A stretch of DNA of 52,245 nt. It comes from a virus. Position 1 is the first letter of the stretch; the number at the start of each line of letters is the position of its first letter. Below the pieces are notes generated by a model that worked only from the letters and a program-made list of their open reading frames with translations, did no database searches and was not told the DNA's origin. The stretch is taken from IMG/VR virus record IMGVR_UViG_3300030106_004934, positions 1-52,245 of that record; one strand, written 5' to 3'. Of this stretch, positions 51,233-52,245 are shown piece by piece. The translations under genes and the position numbers were made by a program.

Positions 51233-51703
51233 TTATTTATCAGTTAACTGTATTGAATTACCATCATCGTCTGTTTGTGCTATACCTATCATTGCAGATA
51301 AAGCAAATCTTCTAGCATAAGTGATTGTTGCACCTACACCTTGAGCATCAGGCTTAGTAATGGGCATTTTCAATTTTGATTTAATCCATTGACCCGAATG
51401 ATGTAATAACATAGTAGTTACATAAAACGAACCATTCTCATCAGTATCATTTCCTTGAATAACAGAAATTCCCTGTGCATTCAAATGTGGTAATGATGAC
51501 TCTATTACTGTATGCAAATCAGCATAATTAGATTTAAAGAAAGGATTAACAGAATTCTTTTTAGCGCCTTTCATTTTAGATTGTGCTATTGCTAATGATT
51601 TTCCTAATTGATCTATTTCTTTTGATTTCCATGATTCCTGTCTTCTTTCATTAAACACAGGTTTAGGGACAGTTATCCCATCTTTTTTATTACTTTCTTC
51701 CAT
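51233..51703 (-). CDS. erf: ERF-family single-strand annealing recombinase (156 aa)
   Basis: The ATG at 51703 has AAAAAGGAGAAATTA just upstream; an open extension to 51781 has no such site. Contains AIAQSKMKGAKKNSVNPFFK, SNYADLHTVIESSLP, GQWIKSKLKMPI and GVGATITYARRFALSAMIGI, the hallmark ERF order (Asn-Pro-Phe-x3-Y-A-D-L, then G-A-x-T-Y-A-R-R). Anneals complementary ssDNA, giving recombination, circularisation and concatemer formation. The C-terminal acidic tail (TDDDGNSI) is short, so it is a compact member. Confidence 0.92.
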   Translation of the reverse strand: MEESNKKDGITVPKPVFNERRQESWKSKEIDQLGKSLAIAQSKMKGAKKNSVNPFFKSNYADLHTVIESSLPHLNAQGISVIQGNDTDENGSFYVTTMLLHHSGQWIKSKLKMPITKPDAQGVGATITYARRFALSAMIGIAQTDDDGNSIQLTDK

Positions 51704-51742
51704 TAATTTCTCCTTTTTGAGGGGTTTATAATTTACTAAAAG

Positions 51743-52134
51743 CGGGCAAATATTCCAAGCTATAATGATGAGAACTTGCACATTTTGTCATCCAAGACTC
51801 CTACAAGCTCCCACCATTAAGTTTATACAAGCTTTTTTTTCGTTTAATAGTAGTGCTCATACCTTGTGCGAACAATTATGAGTTCCTGGAATAAACTTAG
51901 TGTAACTTCTCAGGACTGCTACTAAACTAGTTACATACTTGTAATTATATAATATTGGGGAGTGACCTTTTCCTATACATTGTATAATGCCTTCGTGTCT
52001 TCTAACATTATACTTCTCTGTTACACACACTCAATAGTATAGTGTTATTCAAGCATATAACACCCACTCCCTCCGCTTATTTGATGTATGTCCCTTGCCT
52101 AATTGTTAAAGGTATTAAGCTAGCCTTAGGCCCG
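51743..52134 (-). ncRNA. Candidate structured RNA D (about 0.39 kb) upstream of ERF
   Basis: No frame of note is present. CGGGC 51743-51747 can close with GCCCG 52130-52134. Internal helices: TAAGTTTA 51818-51825 with 51892-51899; CTCATA/TATGAG inside it; GTATAATG/CATTATAC, CACT/AGTG and GTGTTAT/ATAACAC hairpins within a GGGAGTG 51958-51964 / 52065-52071 stem. TAGTAG near 51847 could pair with CTACTA near 51929, crossing the 51818/51892 helix. It occupies the gap between the DUF6915-like stop (52139) and ERF (51703); minus strand is inferred. Confidence 0.45.
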
Positions 52135-52138
52135 TCAT

Positions 52139-52245
52139 TTACATCAAAGTGTGTTTCTTTAAAATATTTTTCTTGGTACTTGCCATCCAAGATGTAGGTT
52201 TGATATTTTTAAGCCAATCCTGAACTGTTGGAATGAATCCTAAAT
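52139..52245 (-). CDS. DUF6915-like gene, 3' part (wraps to window start)
   Basis: The frame enters at the window end and stops at 52139. It encodes the last ~35 residues, including EDWLK-type sequence and TSWMAS-TKKNILKKHTLM. Joined to the 1-333 part it gives the full 116-residue protein. At the overlap the two copies encode KKNTLK and KKNILK, a single-residue difference that marks strain variation. Confidence 0.8.
   Translation of the reverse strand, partial: LGFIPTVQDWLKNIKPTSWMASTKKNILKKHTLM
52157..52245. repeat. Terminal direct repeat, right copy
   Basis: Matches 1-89 (two differences). The right copy carries the version that leads into the stop codon of the DUF6915-like gene. Confidence 0.9.

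Noticed and set aside
51704-51781. 26-residue N-terminal extension of ERF
   Set aside because: No ribosome binding site; AAGGAG lies directly before the internal ATG, and the conserved family body starts after it.
1-52245. Prophage or integrated element
   Set aside because: No integrase, excisionase, attachment-like site or host gene at either side; the ends close on themselves.

Overview
The window looks like the complete genome of a lytic tailed phage with a podovirus-like plan, infecting an AT-rich bacterium. The first 89 bases are repeated at the end (52157-52245) with two mismatches, and one gene (DUF6915-like) is cut by both ends and becomes intact when they are joined. The unit genome is therefore about 52,156 bp, circular or circularly permuted. 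Nearly every gene has a strong AAGGAG-type ribosome binding site, so the host uses Shine-Dalgarno initiation; the host cannot be named from the sequence. I see no integrase, lysogeny repressor, sheath, tape measure or DNA polymerase.

Layout. Two divergent transcription blocks start from a roughly 0.4 kb control region (5164-5573). The plus-strand late block (about 5.4-44.9 kb) carries, in order: terminase small subunit, a YkgJ-type Cys-cluster protein, terminase large subunit, an M15 peptidase, P22-type portal, scaffold-like protein, major capsid candidate, tail adaptor, a cluster of small and lectin-like surface proteins, a metallophosphoesterase with holin candidates, a 1253-residue tail hub candidate, then six probable internal/ejection proteins including one of 3079 residues and one of 1003 residues, and finally a 2OG-Fe(II) oxygenase. 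It meets the end of the minus-strand block at a stem-loop near 44.86 kb.

The minus-strand early/middle block runs from 5163 down through position 1, across the junction, and on from 52245 to 44899. It begins with small conserved proteins of mostly unknown function and continues with the DNA metabolism set: an ERF-family annealing protein, an ssDNA-binding candidate, a small protein ending in an SSB-like DEDIPF tail, a primase-polymerase/Fe-S/RecA-helicase fusion, DUF932, a spore-photoproduct-lyase-like radical SAM protein, a MazG-like protein and a PD-(D/E)XK nuclease/resolvase. Replication presumably borrows the host polymerase.

Two things stand out. First, the 3079-residue ejection-cluster protein contains DYDFD (residues 2269-2273) about 410 residues after lysine-containing motifs (K1808, K1853, K1857). 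This is the order of the two double-psi-beta-barrel active-site halves of crAss-like virion RNA polymerases, so it is a candidate virion-packaged RNA polymerase in a phage that does not otherwise look crAss-like. Second, the early block contains three long gene-free stretches (about 1.1, 0.57 and 0.4 kb) packed with perfect helices and apparent pseudoknots. The largest has a tRNA embedded in it, recalling the ornate large phage RNAs GOLLD and ROOL. Smaller closed-stem elements (53-92 nt) fill several other gaps, ending about 18-23 nt upstream of the next start codon.
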